Origin: an uncultured Aquimarina sp.
GTDB taxonomy: Bacteria; Bacteroidota; Bacteroidia; Flavobacteriales; Flavobacteriaceae
Reading direction: 5' to 3'
DNA length: 64,000 nt
NCBI GenBank assembly: GCA_947489195.1
Contig: CANLCT010000006.1
Coordinates: 1-64,000 of the forward strand
The notes under the pieces were generated by a model, which was not told where the DNA came from, did no database searches, and saw only the letters and a list, made by a program, of their open reading frames with translations. Position numbers and translations under genes: made by a program. This document shows, one piece after another, positions 27,598-37,115 of the stretch. Numbering within the stretch: position 1 is the stretch's first letter; each line of letters begins with the position of its first letter.

Positions 27598-28488
27598 ATG
27601 ATGACAAATATTTATAAACTGTTTCTAGTGTTCGCTATGTTTTGTAGTTCATGTTTTGCGCAAAACATTGATTTGATTGATTGTGTTAAAGGATTTGGAA
27701 ACACAAATATGTTCTTTTATAATGTTGAAGGAGTTGATGTGCAAAGAGAGGTTTTTGATGTTGATTTAAATGAAAAAAATCTAAATAAAATTTACAAAAA
27801 ATATAGAATTAGAAAGTTAAAAAAGGATAAAAAAATAGTATTTGATACAAATTTTTTGACCTGTGTTAAAATTAATAAACCTAAAAACGGATTTGTTTCT
27901 GTTGAGTCTTATTATATTTTTTGTAAAAAAAAGGGTGAAATTCAATTAATAAAATTTGCATTTTTATATGAGCAAGATGAAGCTTTGGAAAAAGATTTTA
28001 TACAGTTATTGATAGAAAAATCTACTTTAATACAAAGATATACATCTATGAATAGTATTGACTTTGTAAATCGAGATTTGAAAGGGTGTAATTCATGCAG
28101 ATGGATGGGAGTAAATAATTTGCAATGTCCTTATAATGGACAAATGAGTTGGTCATTACACAGAACGAAGCGAAGTGCACAAGCAATTTTAAATAAAATG
28201 ATTAAAATTACTAGATCTAAAGGAGGTGGAAAAGTGGTAAGCGAAGAAAAAGTTGCAGTAATTTTTGAAGATAAAAACACTAATGCAACTAAGTTAGTCT
28301 ATGATTTTAAGGGGATTAATTCTGTTTTAGTAGGAATGTCTGGAGGTGAAAACTTAACAATTTACTATGTAGTAGAAAAAGTAAGAGGGGTTTATGCTAG
28401 TTGTATACTCAGTTATTGGAATAATGATATTATAACAAAAACAGGTTTACCTACATTGTTAAATAAAGTAATGGAAATAAAAAAATGA
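27598..28488 (+). CDS. Exported protein of unknown function
   Basis: 296 aa with a signal peptide (about 1-22, ending SSCFAQ). It is lysine-rich with scattered cysteines (a cluster at about 162-180 reads GCNSCRWMGVNNLQCPYNG). No domain is recognised and there are no membrane segments beyond the signal. Co-directional with the barrel-like gene 31 bp upstream; presumably expressed from the same operator-controlled promoter. The cysteines could form disulfides in the periplasm, which is speculation. Confidence 0.65.
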   Translation: MMTNIYKLFLVFAMFCSSCFAQNIDLIDCVKGFGNTNMFFYNVEGVDVQREVFDVDLNEKNLNKIYKKYRIRKLKKDKKIVFDTNFLTCVKINKPKNGFVSVESYYIFCKKKGEIQLIKFAFLYEQDEALEKDFIQLLIEKSTLIQRYTSMNSIDFVNRDLKGCNSCRWMGVNNLQCPYNGQMSWSLHRTKRSAQAILNKMIKITRSKGGGKVVSEEKVAVIFEDKNTNATKLVYDFKGINSVLVGMSGGENLTIYYVVEKVRGVYASCILSYWNNDIITKTGLPTLLNKVMEIKK

Positions 28489-28508
28489 CTTTAAACAATT
28501 GTATTAAT

Positions 28509-28967
28509 TTACAATGTAATATTTCGTTTAAAGGCACAACCCAGATCAATAATAGAATCGGTTTTTTGAATACCTTTTATATGATCTAGTTTATTGTATA
28601 AAATTTCGCGCATATGTTCATGTGATTTTGCAATAATACGTACAAAAAGAGTGTATGATCCCGTTACAAAATAGCATTCAGTAATTTCTGGTATTTCTTC
28701 TAGTTTTTTTATTACTTTTTCACTGTCATGGTCTTTTTTGAGTGTAAGGCCTGTGAAAGCCCCCCAGTCATAACCTACTTTTTTTTCATTTAAAAGAGGT
28801 TTAATACCAGTGATCACACCATTTTCAACCATTTTGTTGATACGTTGGTTGACCATAGTGTTGGATATATTTAATTTTTGAGCAATTGCAGAGTAGGCTT
28901 TTCTTCCATCAAGTTCTAATTCTTTAATAATGTTTCTGTCGTAGTTGTCAAGTTCAAAATTTTCCAT
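28509..28967 (-). CDS. Lrp/AsnC family transcriptional regulator
   Basis: 152 aa, usual size. N-terminal winged HTH (YDRNIIKELELDGRKAYSAI, AQKLNISNTMVNQRINKMVE) and a C-terminal RAM ligand-binding domain (EITECYFVTGSYTLFVRI). Divergent from the TonB receptor and amino-acid catabolic genes that begin at 29125. Lrp family members commonly respond to amino acids, so control of the arginine/ornithine genes, with arginine or ornithine as effector, is a fair inference. Confidence 0.93.
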   Translation of the reverse strand: MENFELDNYDRNIIKELELDGRKAYSAIAQKLNISNTMVNQRINKMVENGVITGIKPLLNEKKVGYDWGAFTGLTLKKDHDSEKVIKKLEEIPEITECYFVTGSYTLFVRIIAKSHEHMREILYNKLDHIKGIQKTDSIIDLGCAFKRNITL

Positions 28968-29124
28968 GGGTTAAACTAAGAATTTTAAGATAAGAAATGA
29001 AATTTTTTTACAAATTAATATAAATTAAATTATATAATAAAATTGATTTTTTAACACCTTTAAAAAGTTTATTTAATCTTAATTTAGTAGTTAAATAATA
29101 AAATTGATTAAATTAATTGGTATT

Positions 29125-31719
29125 ATGGTAAAATTAAACTTTTTAGTAGTGTTTCTGTGTTTAATAACATTTGAAATGTTCGGTCAAATTGAAATTATAG
29201 GATCGGTAACAGATAATATTGGCAACCTATTGCCTGATGCTGATATTATAGAAAAAGGGACAACTAATGGTACAACGACTGATTTTGATGGTAATTTTAA
29301 ATTAGTTGTATCTAATGGAGCTACAATTATAATTAGTTACGTGGGTTTCGAATCTCAAGAAATTGAAATAACATCATCAATTAATTTAGAGGTTAAATTA
29401 AATCCAGATAACTCACTAAAAGAAATTGTATTAGTAGGAAGTAGAAGTCCTAAGCGTACTGTTATAGATAGTCCAGTAGCAGTTGATATTATTGATATTG
29501 CAGAGGTAACCTCAAAAACGGGTAAAGTTGAAATAACAGAGTTACTTCAATTTGCGGCCCCATCGTTTAATGCTCAAAAGCAATCGGGAGCAGACGGAGC
29601 AGATCATATAACACCAGCAACCCTTAGAGGCTTAGGGCCAGATCAAACTTTAGTATTAATTAATGGTAAACGTAGGCACCAATCCTCGTTAGTTAATTTA
29701 TTTGGAACGAGAGGTCGTGGTAATACAGGAACAGATTTGAATGCAATTCCAGCTTCTTCAATTAAAAGAATTGAAGTTTTAAGGGATGGAGCATCTGCTC
29801 AATATGGCTCCGATGCTATTGCTGGAGTGATTAATATAGTTCTTAAAACAAGTGTGGATAAACTAACAGGCGAGGTTTTTTATGGAGCTAGTGATGCTAA
29901 TGATAACGGTGGATTTGGAATACCAGCTAAAGAAGGCTTGGATGGAAACACATACAAGGCTACAGCAAACTATGGAGTTGCCGTGGGTAAAAAAGGAGGT
30001 TTCATTAATATGACAGGTGAATTTTTAAAAAAGGAAAAAACATTTAGACCAGGAGCTGATTTCAGATCAAAATTTGGAGAAGCAAGTATAGATGCATTTC
30101 ATGGCTTTTTTAATTCTGAATTACCTGTAAGTGAACAAGCCACCTTTTATGCTTTTGGAGGGGCAACAGTAAAAGATACAGATGCTTTTGCATTTGATAG
30201 AGATGCAAATGATAATAGAAATGTGTTAGCTATATATCCAAATGGATTTACACCTCGAATTGCTTCAATAATTAGAGACCGTTCTATTTCAGCAGGAATA
30301 AAGTCTAAATTTAGAGGATGGGATGTGGATTTTAACAATACTTATGGTATTAATGAATTTCATTACTTTATCAAAGGAAGTTTGAATGCTTCATTACTAG
30401 AGGCCTCACCAACAGAGTTTAATGCCGGTGGGCATAGCTTAAGTCAAAATACAACAGGTATTGATTTTACAAGAAATTTTGAGGTGTTATCGGGGTTAAA
30501 TATTGCTTTTGGTGGCGAATATAGAATCGAAAATTTTATCATATTTGCTGGAGAAGAAGCTTCATATACTCAATATGATTTAAGAGGTTTTCCTTTAACA
30601 ACGGCGACACCAGTTGATGATCGACCAAGCGAAGCGCAAAGTAGACCAGGTGGATCACAAGGTTTTCCGGGGTATAGTCCAGCCAATGAAGTGGATCAAT
30701 TTAGAACCAACCTTTCTGCTTATATCGATGGGGAACTAGATGTAAGTGATACTTTTTTAATTGCTTTGGCAGGAAGATTTGAATATTATAGTGATTTTGG
30801 ATCAACGTTTACGGGAAAAATATCATCTAGATTAAAATTATTACCAAGTTTAAATATGAGAGGTTCGTTAAGTACTGGTTTTAGAGCTCCTTCATTAGTT
30901 CAGTTATTTTATAATTTAAGATTTAGTGATTTTGAAGCAGGTGAGTTAACTGAAACACTGCTTTCTCAAAATGCGAGTCCTGTAACACAGTCATTTGGAA
31001 TTGGAGCATTAAAAGAAGAAAAATCAACAAGTGCTAGTGTGGGTTTTAGTTATTCTGGAAATGGATTTACGGCTTCTATTGATGGATATTATACCAAAGT
31101 TGATGATCGTATAGTGTTAACTGGCAGTTTTGATGAAGGGAGCGGCTTAGATCCTAATTTAGGAGTTGCTGCAGCGCGATTTTTTGCCAATGGAGTTGAT
31201 ACCGAAGTTTTAGGTTTAGACTTTGTGGTTACTTATAATAAACGCTTTGATGAACACAGATTTGGAGCTAACCTTATTGGTAATTTTAACAAATTAAATA
31301 TAACAGAAATTAATACAGGCGAAATAGCGGAATCTAATATTGATACATTTTTTGGAGAAGGGGAGCAGGCTTTTTTAAAGTTTTCGTCGCCAGAATATAA
31401 AATAAGCTTAGGTGTAGATTATGCTTATTCTAAATTTAGTGCAAATGTAGTAACTACACGTTTTGGTAATGTAGGCCCTTTTGTTAGTAATGATGATTCA
31501 AGTTTAAGAAATCGATATGGGAATACATCAACAACAGATATAAGTGTCGCTTATAATATCACAGAAAACATAAAAATTACTCTAGGTTCTAATAATATAT
31601 TTAATCAGTACCCAGATGAGCAAGATCCTAACGGTACAGAAAGTTTTGGAAATTACGATGCCGTACAACAAGGTTTTGGAGGAGCGTTTTACTATACACG
31701 TTTAAGTTATAGTTTTTAA
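29125..31719 (+). CDS. TonB-dependent outer-membrane receptor
   Basis: 864 aa from the ATG at 29125; an in-frame TTG at 29104 is a poorer start. Signal peptide ending EMFGQ. A carboxypeptidase-D-like N-terminal extension at about 22-100 (GSVTDNIGNLLPDADIIEKG, IISYVGFESQEIEI), a plug domain with LRGLGPDQTLVLINGKR, and a barrel ending YYTRLSYSF. No SusD partner follows. It is the first gene of a run with rocD, ctlX, an arginine-deiminase-like gene and pruA, so it may import an arginine-bearing or related ligand. It could equally be an iron- or vitamin-type receptor placed there by chance. Confidence 0.92.
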   Translation: MVKLNFLVVFLCLITFEMFGQIEIIGSVTDNIGNLLPDADIIEKGTTNGTTTDFDGNFKLVVSNGATIIISYVGFESQEIEITSSINLEVKLNPDNSLKEIVLVGSRSPKRTVIDSPVAVDIIDIAEVTSKTGKVEITELLQFAAPSFNAQKQSGADGADHITPATLRGLGPDQTLVLINGKRRHQSSLVNLFGTRGRGNTGTDLNAIPASSIKRIEVLRDGASAQYGSDAIAGVINIVLKTSVDKLTGEVFYGASDANDNGGFGIPAKEGLDGNTYKATANYGVAVGKKGGFINMTGEFLKKEKTFRPGADFRSKFGEASIDAFHGFFNSELPVSEQATFYAFGGATVKDTDAFAFDRDANDNRNVLAIYPNGFTPRIASIIRDRSISAGIKSKFRGWDVDFNNTYGINEFHYFIKGSLNASLLEASPTEFNAGGHSLSQNTTGIDFTRNFEVLSGLNIAFGGEYRIENFIIFAGEEASYTQYDLRGFPLTTATPVDDRPSEAQSRPGGSQGFPGYSPANEVDQFRTNLSAYIDGELDVSDTFLIALAGRFEYYSDFGSTFTGKISSRLKLLPSLNMRGSLSTGFRAPSLVQLFYNLRFSDFEAGELTETLLSQNASPVTQSFGIGALKEEKSTSASVGFSYSGNGFTASIDGYYTKVDDRIVLTGSFDEGSGLDPNLGVAAARFFANGVDTEVLGLDFVVTYNKRFDEHRFGANLIGNFNKLNITEINTGEIAESNIDTFFGEGEQAFLKFSSPEYKISLGVDYAYSKFSANVVTTRFGNVGPFVSNDDSSLRNRYGNTSTTDISVAYNITENIKITLGSNNIFNQYPDEQDPNGTESFGNYDAVQQGFGGAFYYTRLSYSF

Positions 31720-31788
31720 ATTTTGAATTACCACTAAAGGCTTTGTATAAGCTAATAGATTAATAAAAATAGTATAAATCATAAACAT

Positions 31789-33057
31789 ATGACTTTAGAA
31801 AAAAAATATATAAACCAAGAGGAAAAGTATGGTGCGCATAATTATAGTCCTTTGCCAGTGGTTTTAAAAAAAGGAGAGGGTGTTTATGTTTATGATGTAG
31901 ACAATAAAGAATATTATGATTTTCTTTCGGCATATTCCGCAGTAAATCAGGGTCATTGTCACCCCAAAATAATCAAAGCACTTACTGATCAAGCGGGTTT
32001 ACTAACCTTAACTTCTCGTGCTTTTTATAATGACCAATTAGGTCCTTTTGAAGAGTTTATATCAAAAATGTTTAGTTACGATAAAGTTTTGTTGATGAAT
32101 TCGGGTGCCGAAGCCGTAGAAACAGCTATGAAATTAGCTCGAAAATGGGGATATCAAAAAAAGAAGGTGGAAAAAAATAAAGCCACACTGTTGTTTGCAA
32201 CAGGGAATTTTCATGGCCGTACATTATCAATTATTTCAGCATCACAAGATCCCTTGAGTAGATGTCAATTTGGACCCTATATGGATGGTATTGCAGTAGT
32301 TCCCTATAATGATCTTTCAGCTTTAGAAGCAAATTTTAAAACTAATAAAAATATAGTAGGTTTTATTGTTGAGCCTATACAAGGTGAGGCAGGTGTTATT
32401 ATGCCCGATTCCGACTATTTAGAAAATGTTAAAAGGCTTTGTGCAAAATATAAAGTATTGTATATAGCAGATGAAATTCAAACAGGAATAGCTAGAACGG
32501 GTAGTTTACTGGCTTCGTGTGGAGGGTGTAGTTGTACAACTAAATGTAATTTAAAAAATAGTTTTAAACCAGATATATTAATTTTAGGGAAAGCATTATC
32601 TGGAGGTGTTTATCCTGTTTCGGCAGTATTGGCAAATGATGAAGTAATGCTTTGTTTGCAACCTGGTGAGCATGGTTCAACCTATGGAGGAAATCCACTA
32701 GCATGTGTGGTTTCTCAAGCAGCACTGGAAGTAGTTATTGATGAAAAACTTGCAGCTCAAGCAGAAGAAAAAGGGATTTATTTACGCAATAAATTGGAGT
32801 TGTTAAAAGAAAAATTCCCTTTAGTAAAGGAAGTTAGAGGGAAAGGTTTATTGAATGCTATTGAAATAAATTCCTCAGAAGAATCAAAACTAGCTTGGGA
32901 AATTTGTTTGGAATTTCGCAACAACGGATTGTTGGCTAAGCCAACACATGGAAATAAGATTCGGTTATCACCCCCATTAATTATTACTTTTAAACAAATT
33001 GATGAATGTGTAAGTATTGTAGAGAAGTCATTGCGAAAATTTTCTTGTCATGAGTAA
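31789..33057 (+). CDS. rocD: Ornithine-oxo-acid transaminase
   Basis: 422 aa, class III aminotransferase. Motifs: LLMNSGAEAVETAMKLARKW, GNFHGRTLSIISASQDP, ADEIQTGIARTG and ILGKALSGGVYPVSAV with K268 as the PLP lysine. It converts ornithine and 2-oxoglutarate to glutamate semialdehyde and glutamate. A cysteine cluster (C244, C247, C249, C254; SCGGCSCTTKC) lies just before the PLP-lysine segment, where most ornithine aminotransferases have a short loop. Its stop overlaps the ctlX start by 8 bp, indicating coupled translation. Confidence 0.95.
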   Translation: MTLEKKYINQEEKYGAHNYSPLPVVLKKGEGVYVYDVDNKEYYDFLSAYSAVNQGHCHPKIIKALTDQAGLLTLTSRAFYNDQLGPFEEFISKMFSYDKVLLMNSGAEAVETAMKLARKWGYQKKKVEKNKATLLFATGNFHGRTLSIISASQDPLSRCQFGPYMDGIAVVPYNDLSALEANFKTNKNIVGFIVEPIQGEAGVIMPDSDYLENVKRLCAKYKVLYIADEIQTGIARTGSLLASCGGCSCTTKCNLKNSFKPDILILGKALSGGVYPVSAVLANDEVMLCLQPGEHGSTYGGNPLACVVSQAALEVVIDEKLAAQAEEKGIYLRNKLELLKEKFPLVKEVRGKGLLNAIEINSSEESKLAWEICLEFRNNGLLAKPTHGNKIRLSPPLIITFKQIDECVSIVEKSLRKFSCHE

Positions 33058-34042
33058 GTTGGAGATAGTAACTAGTAAAATAAATGAAGTGACAGAAAAA
33101 ACTATTATACAAGAAATAGCTTTAACATCTAACGTAATGATGGTTAGACCTGCAAATTTTGGATTTAATGAAGAAACAGCCGAAAATAATGCATTTCAAA
33201 TTAATGATACGGGAAATTCAAAAGATGAAATCAAAGCCAGAGCCATTGAAGAGTTTGATCAATTTGTAGCCTTACTTCAAAAGAACCATGTAAATGTTGA
33301 GGTAATTCAGGATACCTTATTGCCTGTTAATCCAGATGCTGTGTTTCCTAATAATTGGATTAGTTTTCATCATCCTGATTTTGTTGTTACCTATCCTATG
33401 TTTGCCTTAAAGCGTAGAAATGAACGCCGAAAAGAAATTATTGATGATTTAAAACTAAAATATTCAATAAAAGCACAATTTGAATATGAACACTTTGAAC
33501 AGAAACAAATGTTTTTGGAAGGTACAGGTAGTATTGTTTTTGATCGGAAATCTAAAATAGCTTATGCATGTAAATCAATTCGAACTCATCAAGAATTATT
33601 TAGAAGATTTTGTGATGATTTAAAATTTAAACCATTACTTTTTGATGCTGTTGATAAAAACGGACAACCTATTTACCATACTAATGTAATGATGACTATA
33701 GGTGTGGATTTTGTGATTATTTGTATGGACAGTATTGCTAATAATGAAGATAAAATTAAGCTTATCACATTGTTCAATGAAACAGGAAAAAAAATTATAC
33801 CCATTTCGATGGAACAAATGGAGGATTTTGCAGGGAATATGTTACAATTAAAAAACAAAAACGGACAACGTTTATTAATTATGTCCACTAGGGCACATAA
33901 AGCTTTAAGTATCGATCAAAAAAATGAAATAGAGCAATATACAAAAATTGTGCATGCAGATTTAGACATTATAGAAACCTATGGAGGTGGAGGAGCACGT
34001 TGTATGATTGCAGAAATTTTTTTAAACCCTTTGAGTAATTAA
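33050..34042 (+). CDS. ctlX: Citrulline hydrolase (CtlX-type, deiminase superfamily)
   Basis: 330 aa. A guanidino-group-modifying (deiminase) fold: VMMVRPANFGFNEETAENNA at the start, FPNNWISFHH, FLEGTGSIVFD and the catalytic-cysteine end GGGGARCMIAE (C318). It resembles the citrulline ureidase family that splits citrulline to ornithine, CO2 and ammonia. This fits between the arginine-deiminase-like gene (55 bp downstream) and rocD (overlapping upstream). The assignment rests on sequence plus context; other amidinotransferase-like activities are possible. Confidence 0.85.
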   Translation: MSKLEIVTSKINEVTEKTIIQEIALTSNVMMVRPANFGFNEETAENNAFQINDTGNSKDEIKARAIEEFDQFVALLQKNHVNVEVIQDTLLPVNPDAVFPNNWISFHHPDFVVTYPMFALKRRNERRKEIIDDLKLKYSIKAQFEYEHFEQKQMFLEGTGSIVFDRKSKIAYACKSIRTHQELFRRFCDDLKFKPLLFDAVDKNGQPIYHTNVMMTIGVDFVIICMDSIANNEDKIKLITLFNETGKKIIPISMEQMEDFAGNMLQLKNKNGQRLLIMSTRAHKALSIDQKNEIEQYTKIVHADLDIIETYGGGGARCMIAEIFLNPLSN

Positions 34043-34097
34043 AAAATAGCTGTAACTTTTTAAGACTTAGTACTCATTTTATATTATTAGTTAATTA

Positions 34098-35354
34098 ATG
34101 GAAGAAATAGAAACACTTATAAATTACAAACCTAAATATAGCGTTCGAGCAGAATTTGATAGGGCACAAGCAGTAATTATGCATGAGCCTACGAGCGAGT
34201 TGTATTATGGTGTTTTACATCCGCATGCGGCTCTTTTTGATTCTTATTTTAATGCAGAAAAAGCAGCTAAAGAACATAAACAATTTCAAGAGTTATTAAA
34301 AAGTAAAGGGTTGGAAGTATTCACTGTTAAAGCGGCTTTGCTTAAGAATGTTGTGGACACCGAAGGAGAACCAATTGAAGGTGAAGATTTAGATGAGTTT
34401 AGGCAATTTGCCCGTTCGTGCGTTCGCTTAAATACGCCAGCATTAACTGGTTTAACTAATGACGAAATTTTAGAGCAACATATCTATTTAGATAAAGTGT
34501 TTAAAAAAATGCACCCTGTTGATTTAGTGCGTACTATTTTGTTACAGCCTAATTTAATTCTTAAAAAAACACTCACAAACACATTTGTAACAGCAGATTA
34601 TAATGCAAACCCTGTTATGAATTTATATTTTTCTAGGGATCAAATTATTACAACTGCTAAAGGCGTGGTGATAACAAATTTAAATTCGCCTCAACGCGAA
34701 ATAGAAACACGCATTTTATCTATGTGTTTAAAAAAAATAGGTATTAAGCCCTTATTAGATCTTTCAAAAATAAATAAAAAAGCTTTTATAGAAGGAGGTG
34801 ATTTTTTTATGTTAAACAACATAGCATTAATAGGTGAAGGCATGCGAACTAATAGATTAGCTATTGAAACGCTCATGAAAGCAAATGTTATAGGCACCGA
34901 TACAGTTGCTGTGGTTAAGGATGCATATCATTACCAACCGCAAATGCATTTAGATACTTATTTTAATATAATTGATAAAGATTTAGTAGCTATATCATAT
35001 AACCGTTATTATGCTGTGCCCGGAACTAAACAAGAATTATTAGTTGATATTTATATGAGTGAAATGGATGAATATCAATTAAAAGAATTATCAATTCCTT
35101 TTAAAAAATATTTAGAAGATTATCTGAATGTAGAGGTGATTGTACTGGATGATGAAGATCAAAAAAATTATGGACTTAATTTTTTATGTATTGGTCCCCG
35201 AAAAATAATTGCAGTTAAAGGCCAGTCTGAAGATTATGTAAATAAAATGAAGCAACATAATGTGACTGTTGAATGGGTAGATTTTGAAAATTTAAAGCAA
35301 GGATGGGGTGCAGCACATTGTACAACTCAAGTTATTAACCGTAAATCAAATTAA
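34098..35354 (+). CDS. Arginine deiminase-like protein
   Basis: 418 aa, the length of bacterial arginine deiminases. Recognisable blocks: VRAEFDRAQAVIMHEPTSEL, EHKQFQELLKSKGLEVFTVK, PVMNLYFSRDQIITT, FIEGGDFFMLNNIALIGEG and the C-terminal GWGAAHCTTQVI with C408 as presumed nucleophile. The classical ending is GGPRCM, so the residues next to the cysteine differ. It probably hydrolyses arginine to citrulline and ammonia. Two bp before pruA. No arcB or arcC is nearby, so citrulline would go to CtlX rather than to ATP formation. Confidence 0.82.
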   Translation: MEEIETLINYKPKYSVRAEFDRAQAVIMHEPTSELYYGVLHPHAALFDSYFNAEKAAKEHKQFQELLKSKGLEVFTVKAALLKNVVDTEGEPIEGEDLDEFRQFARSCVRLNTPALTGLTNDEILEQHIYLDKVFKKMHPVDLVRTILLQPNLILKKTLTNTFVTADYNANPVMNLYFSRDQIITTAKGVVITNLNSPQREIETRILSMCLKKIGIKPLLDLSKINKKAFIEGGDFFMLNNIALIGEGMRTNRLAIETLMKANVIGTDTVAVVKDAYHYQPQMHLDTYFNIIDKDLVAISYNRYYAVPGTKQELLVDIYMSEMDEYQLKELSIPFKKYLEDYLNVEVIVLDDEDQKNYGLNFLCIGPRKIIAVKGQSEDYVNKMKQHNVTVEWVDFENLKQGWGAAHCTTQVINRKSN

Positions 35355-35356
35355 AA

Positions 35357-36985
35357 ATGAGCAATGCTTTTTATACTATTCCCGAACCGGTTAACGAACC
35401 TGTTAAATTTTATGCCAAAGGTTCATTAGAGCGTAAGTTGTTATTTGAAGCTTATGATGAAATGTATAAAAGGAAGATTGATGTACCAATGTATATTAAT
35501 GGAGTAACCATTTTTACCGAAAATAGAAAAGAGATTAGACCACCTCATGATTTTAAACATGTGGTAGGAAGTTATGCTATAGCAAATTCAACTCATGTAG
35601 AAAAAGCAATAACAACTTGTTTAGAAGCCAAGTTGAGTTGGGAGCAAATGCCTTGGCAAGATAGGGCGGCTATTTTTTTAAAGGCTGCGGCTTTAATTGC
35701 TGGACCATATCGATATAAAATAAATGCAGCTACTATGATTGGGCAATCAAAAAACGCCTATCAGGCAGAAATTGATAGTGCCTGTGAGTTGATTGATTTT
35801 TTTAATTTTAATGCTAAGTTTTTAGAAGAAATTTATAGTTCGCAACCAGTATCTTCGAAAGGCATATGGAATCGTACAGAATATCGTCCTTTAGAAGGTT
35901 TTGTCTATGCCATTACTCCATTTAATTTTACCGCTATTGCGGGAAATTTACCAGTTGCACCTGTCCTAATGGGCAATGTTTGTGTATGGAAACCTTCAGA
36001 AAGCCAAATGTATTCGGCAAAAATTATTATGGATGTACTCATAGAGGCTGGTTTGCCTAGCGGAGTTATAAATATGGTATCTGGTGACCCTGCTATGATT
36101 TCGAATACCGTACTAAAGCATAAAGAGTTTAGTGGACTTCATTTTACAGGTTCTACTAAAGTGTTTAAAACTTTATGGAAGCAAATAGCTCTTAATTTAG
36201 ATCAGTATATAAATTATCCTAAAATTGTTGGTGAAACTGGGGGGAAAGACTTTGTTTGGGTTCATCCTTCTGCAAATATAGCCCAGGTGGGTACGGCTTT
36301 AATTAGAGGCGCTTTTGAATACCAAGGACAAAAATGTTCAGCAGTTTCTCGTGCTTATATTCCAAAATTAATGTGGAATGAATTAAAAAGTTTTTTAAAT
36401 ACAGAACTTAAAACTATAAAAGTAGGTTCACCGCGTGAGTCTGATAACTATATAAATGCGGTAATTCACGAAGCGTCTTTTGATAAATTAGTGGATACCA
36501 TTGAATTTGTGAAACAGTCAGATGATGCTTCCATTGAATTTGGAGGTGAGTACGATAAAAGTGTTGGTTATTTTGTGAATCCAACAATCTTTGTAACAAC
36601 AAATCCACATTTTAAAACTATGGAGAAAGAATTGTTTGGACCCATATTAACAATTTATTTATATGAAGATGCCGATTGGGAGCAAACATTAACTTTAGTA
36701 GATACAACATCTGAATATGCTTTAACAGGAGCCATTTTTGCTAAAGAGCGTGCTGTAATATCTAAGGCAACTACTTTGTTACGTCATTCAGCTGGTAATT
36801 TTTATATAAATGATAAACCTACTGGAGCAGTAGTAGGGCAACAACCATTTGGTGGTGCCAGAGGTTCGGGTACTAATGATAAGGCAGGTTCAATTTATAA
36901 TTTATTACGTTGGGTTTCGCCTCGTACGATAAAAGAAAATTTTGTGCCACCAACTAATTACAAGTATCCGTTTTTAGAAAATTAA
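35357..36985 (+). CDS. pruA: L-glutamate gamma-semialdehyde (P5C) dehydrogenase
   Basis: 542 aa, the stand-alone PruA size. Aldehyde dehydrogenase motifs: ITPFNFTAIAGNLPVAPVLM, LHFTGSTKVFKTLWKQI, IVGETGGKDF with the catalytic glutamate, and FEYQGQKCSAVSRAYIP with the catalytic cysteine. It oxidises glutamate semialdehyde to glutamate with NAD+, completing arginine or proline breakdown. Last gene of the cluster, 2 bp after the deiminase-like gene. Confidence 0.96.
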   Translation: MSNAFYTIPEPVNEPVKFYAKGSLERKLLFEAYDEMYKRKIDVPMYINGVTIFTENRKEIRPPHDFKHVVGSYAIANSTHVEKAITTCLEAKLSWEQMPWQDRAAIFLKAAALIAGPYRYKINAATMIGQSKNAYQAEIDSACELIDFFNFNAKFLEEIYSSQPVSSKGIWNRTEYRPLEGFVYAITPFNFTAIAGNLPVAPVLMGNVCVWKPSESQMYSAKIIMDVLIEAGLPSGVINMVSGDPAMISNTVLKHKEFSGLHFTGSTKVFKTLWKQIALNLDQYINYPKIVGETGGKDFVWVHPSANIAQVGTALIRGAFEYQGQKCSAVSRAYIPKLMWNELKSFLNTELKTIKVGSPRESDNYINAVIHEASFDKLVDTIEFVKQSDDASIEFGGEYDKSVGYFVNPTIFVTTNPHFKTMEKELFGPILTIYLYEDADWEQTLTLVDTTSEYALTGAIFAKERAVISKATTLLRHSAGNFYINDKPTGAVVGQQPFGGARGSGTNDKAGSIYNLLRWVSPRTIKENFVPPTNYKYPFLEN

Positions 36986-37115
36986 GTTTGTTTATTTTGA
37001 TAAGTAAACTGTATGCAGAGGTGTTTTTAGATCCATAAATTGGCGGTTCTAGATATGTTTTTTCAATTAAAATAAAGTAAATTGTAGTATATATAAACTT
37101 CTTATTTTTTAGGTT

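Noticed and set aside
29104-29124. TTG start for the TonB receptor
   Set aside because: The ATG at 29125 gives a normal signal peptide directly, and upstream codons add only an unneeded MIKLIGI extension.
32100-36985. Ordinary arc operon (arcABC)
   Set aside because: No ornithine carbamoyltransferase or carbamate kinase is present; the second enzyme is a citrulline hydrolase-type protein.
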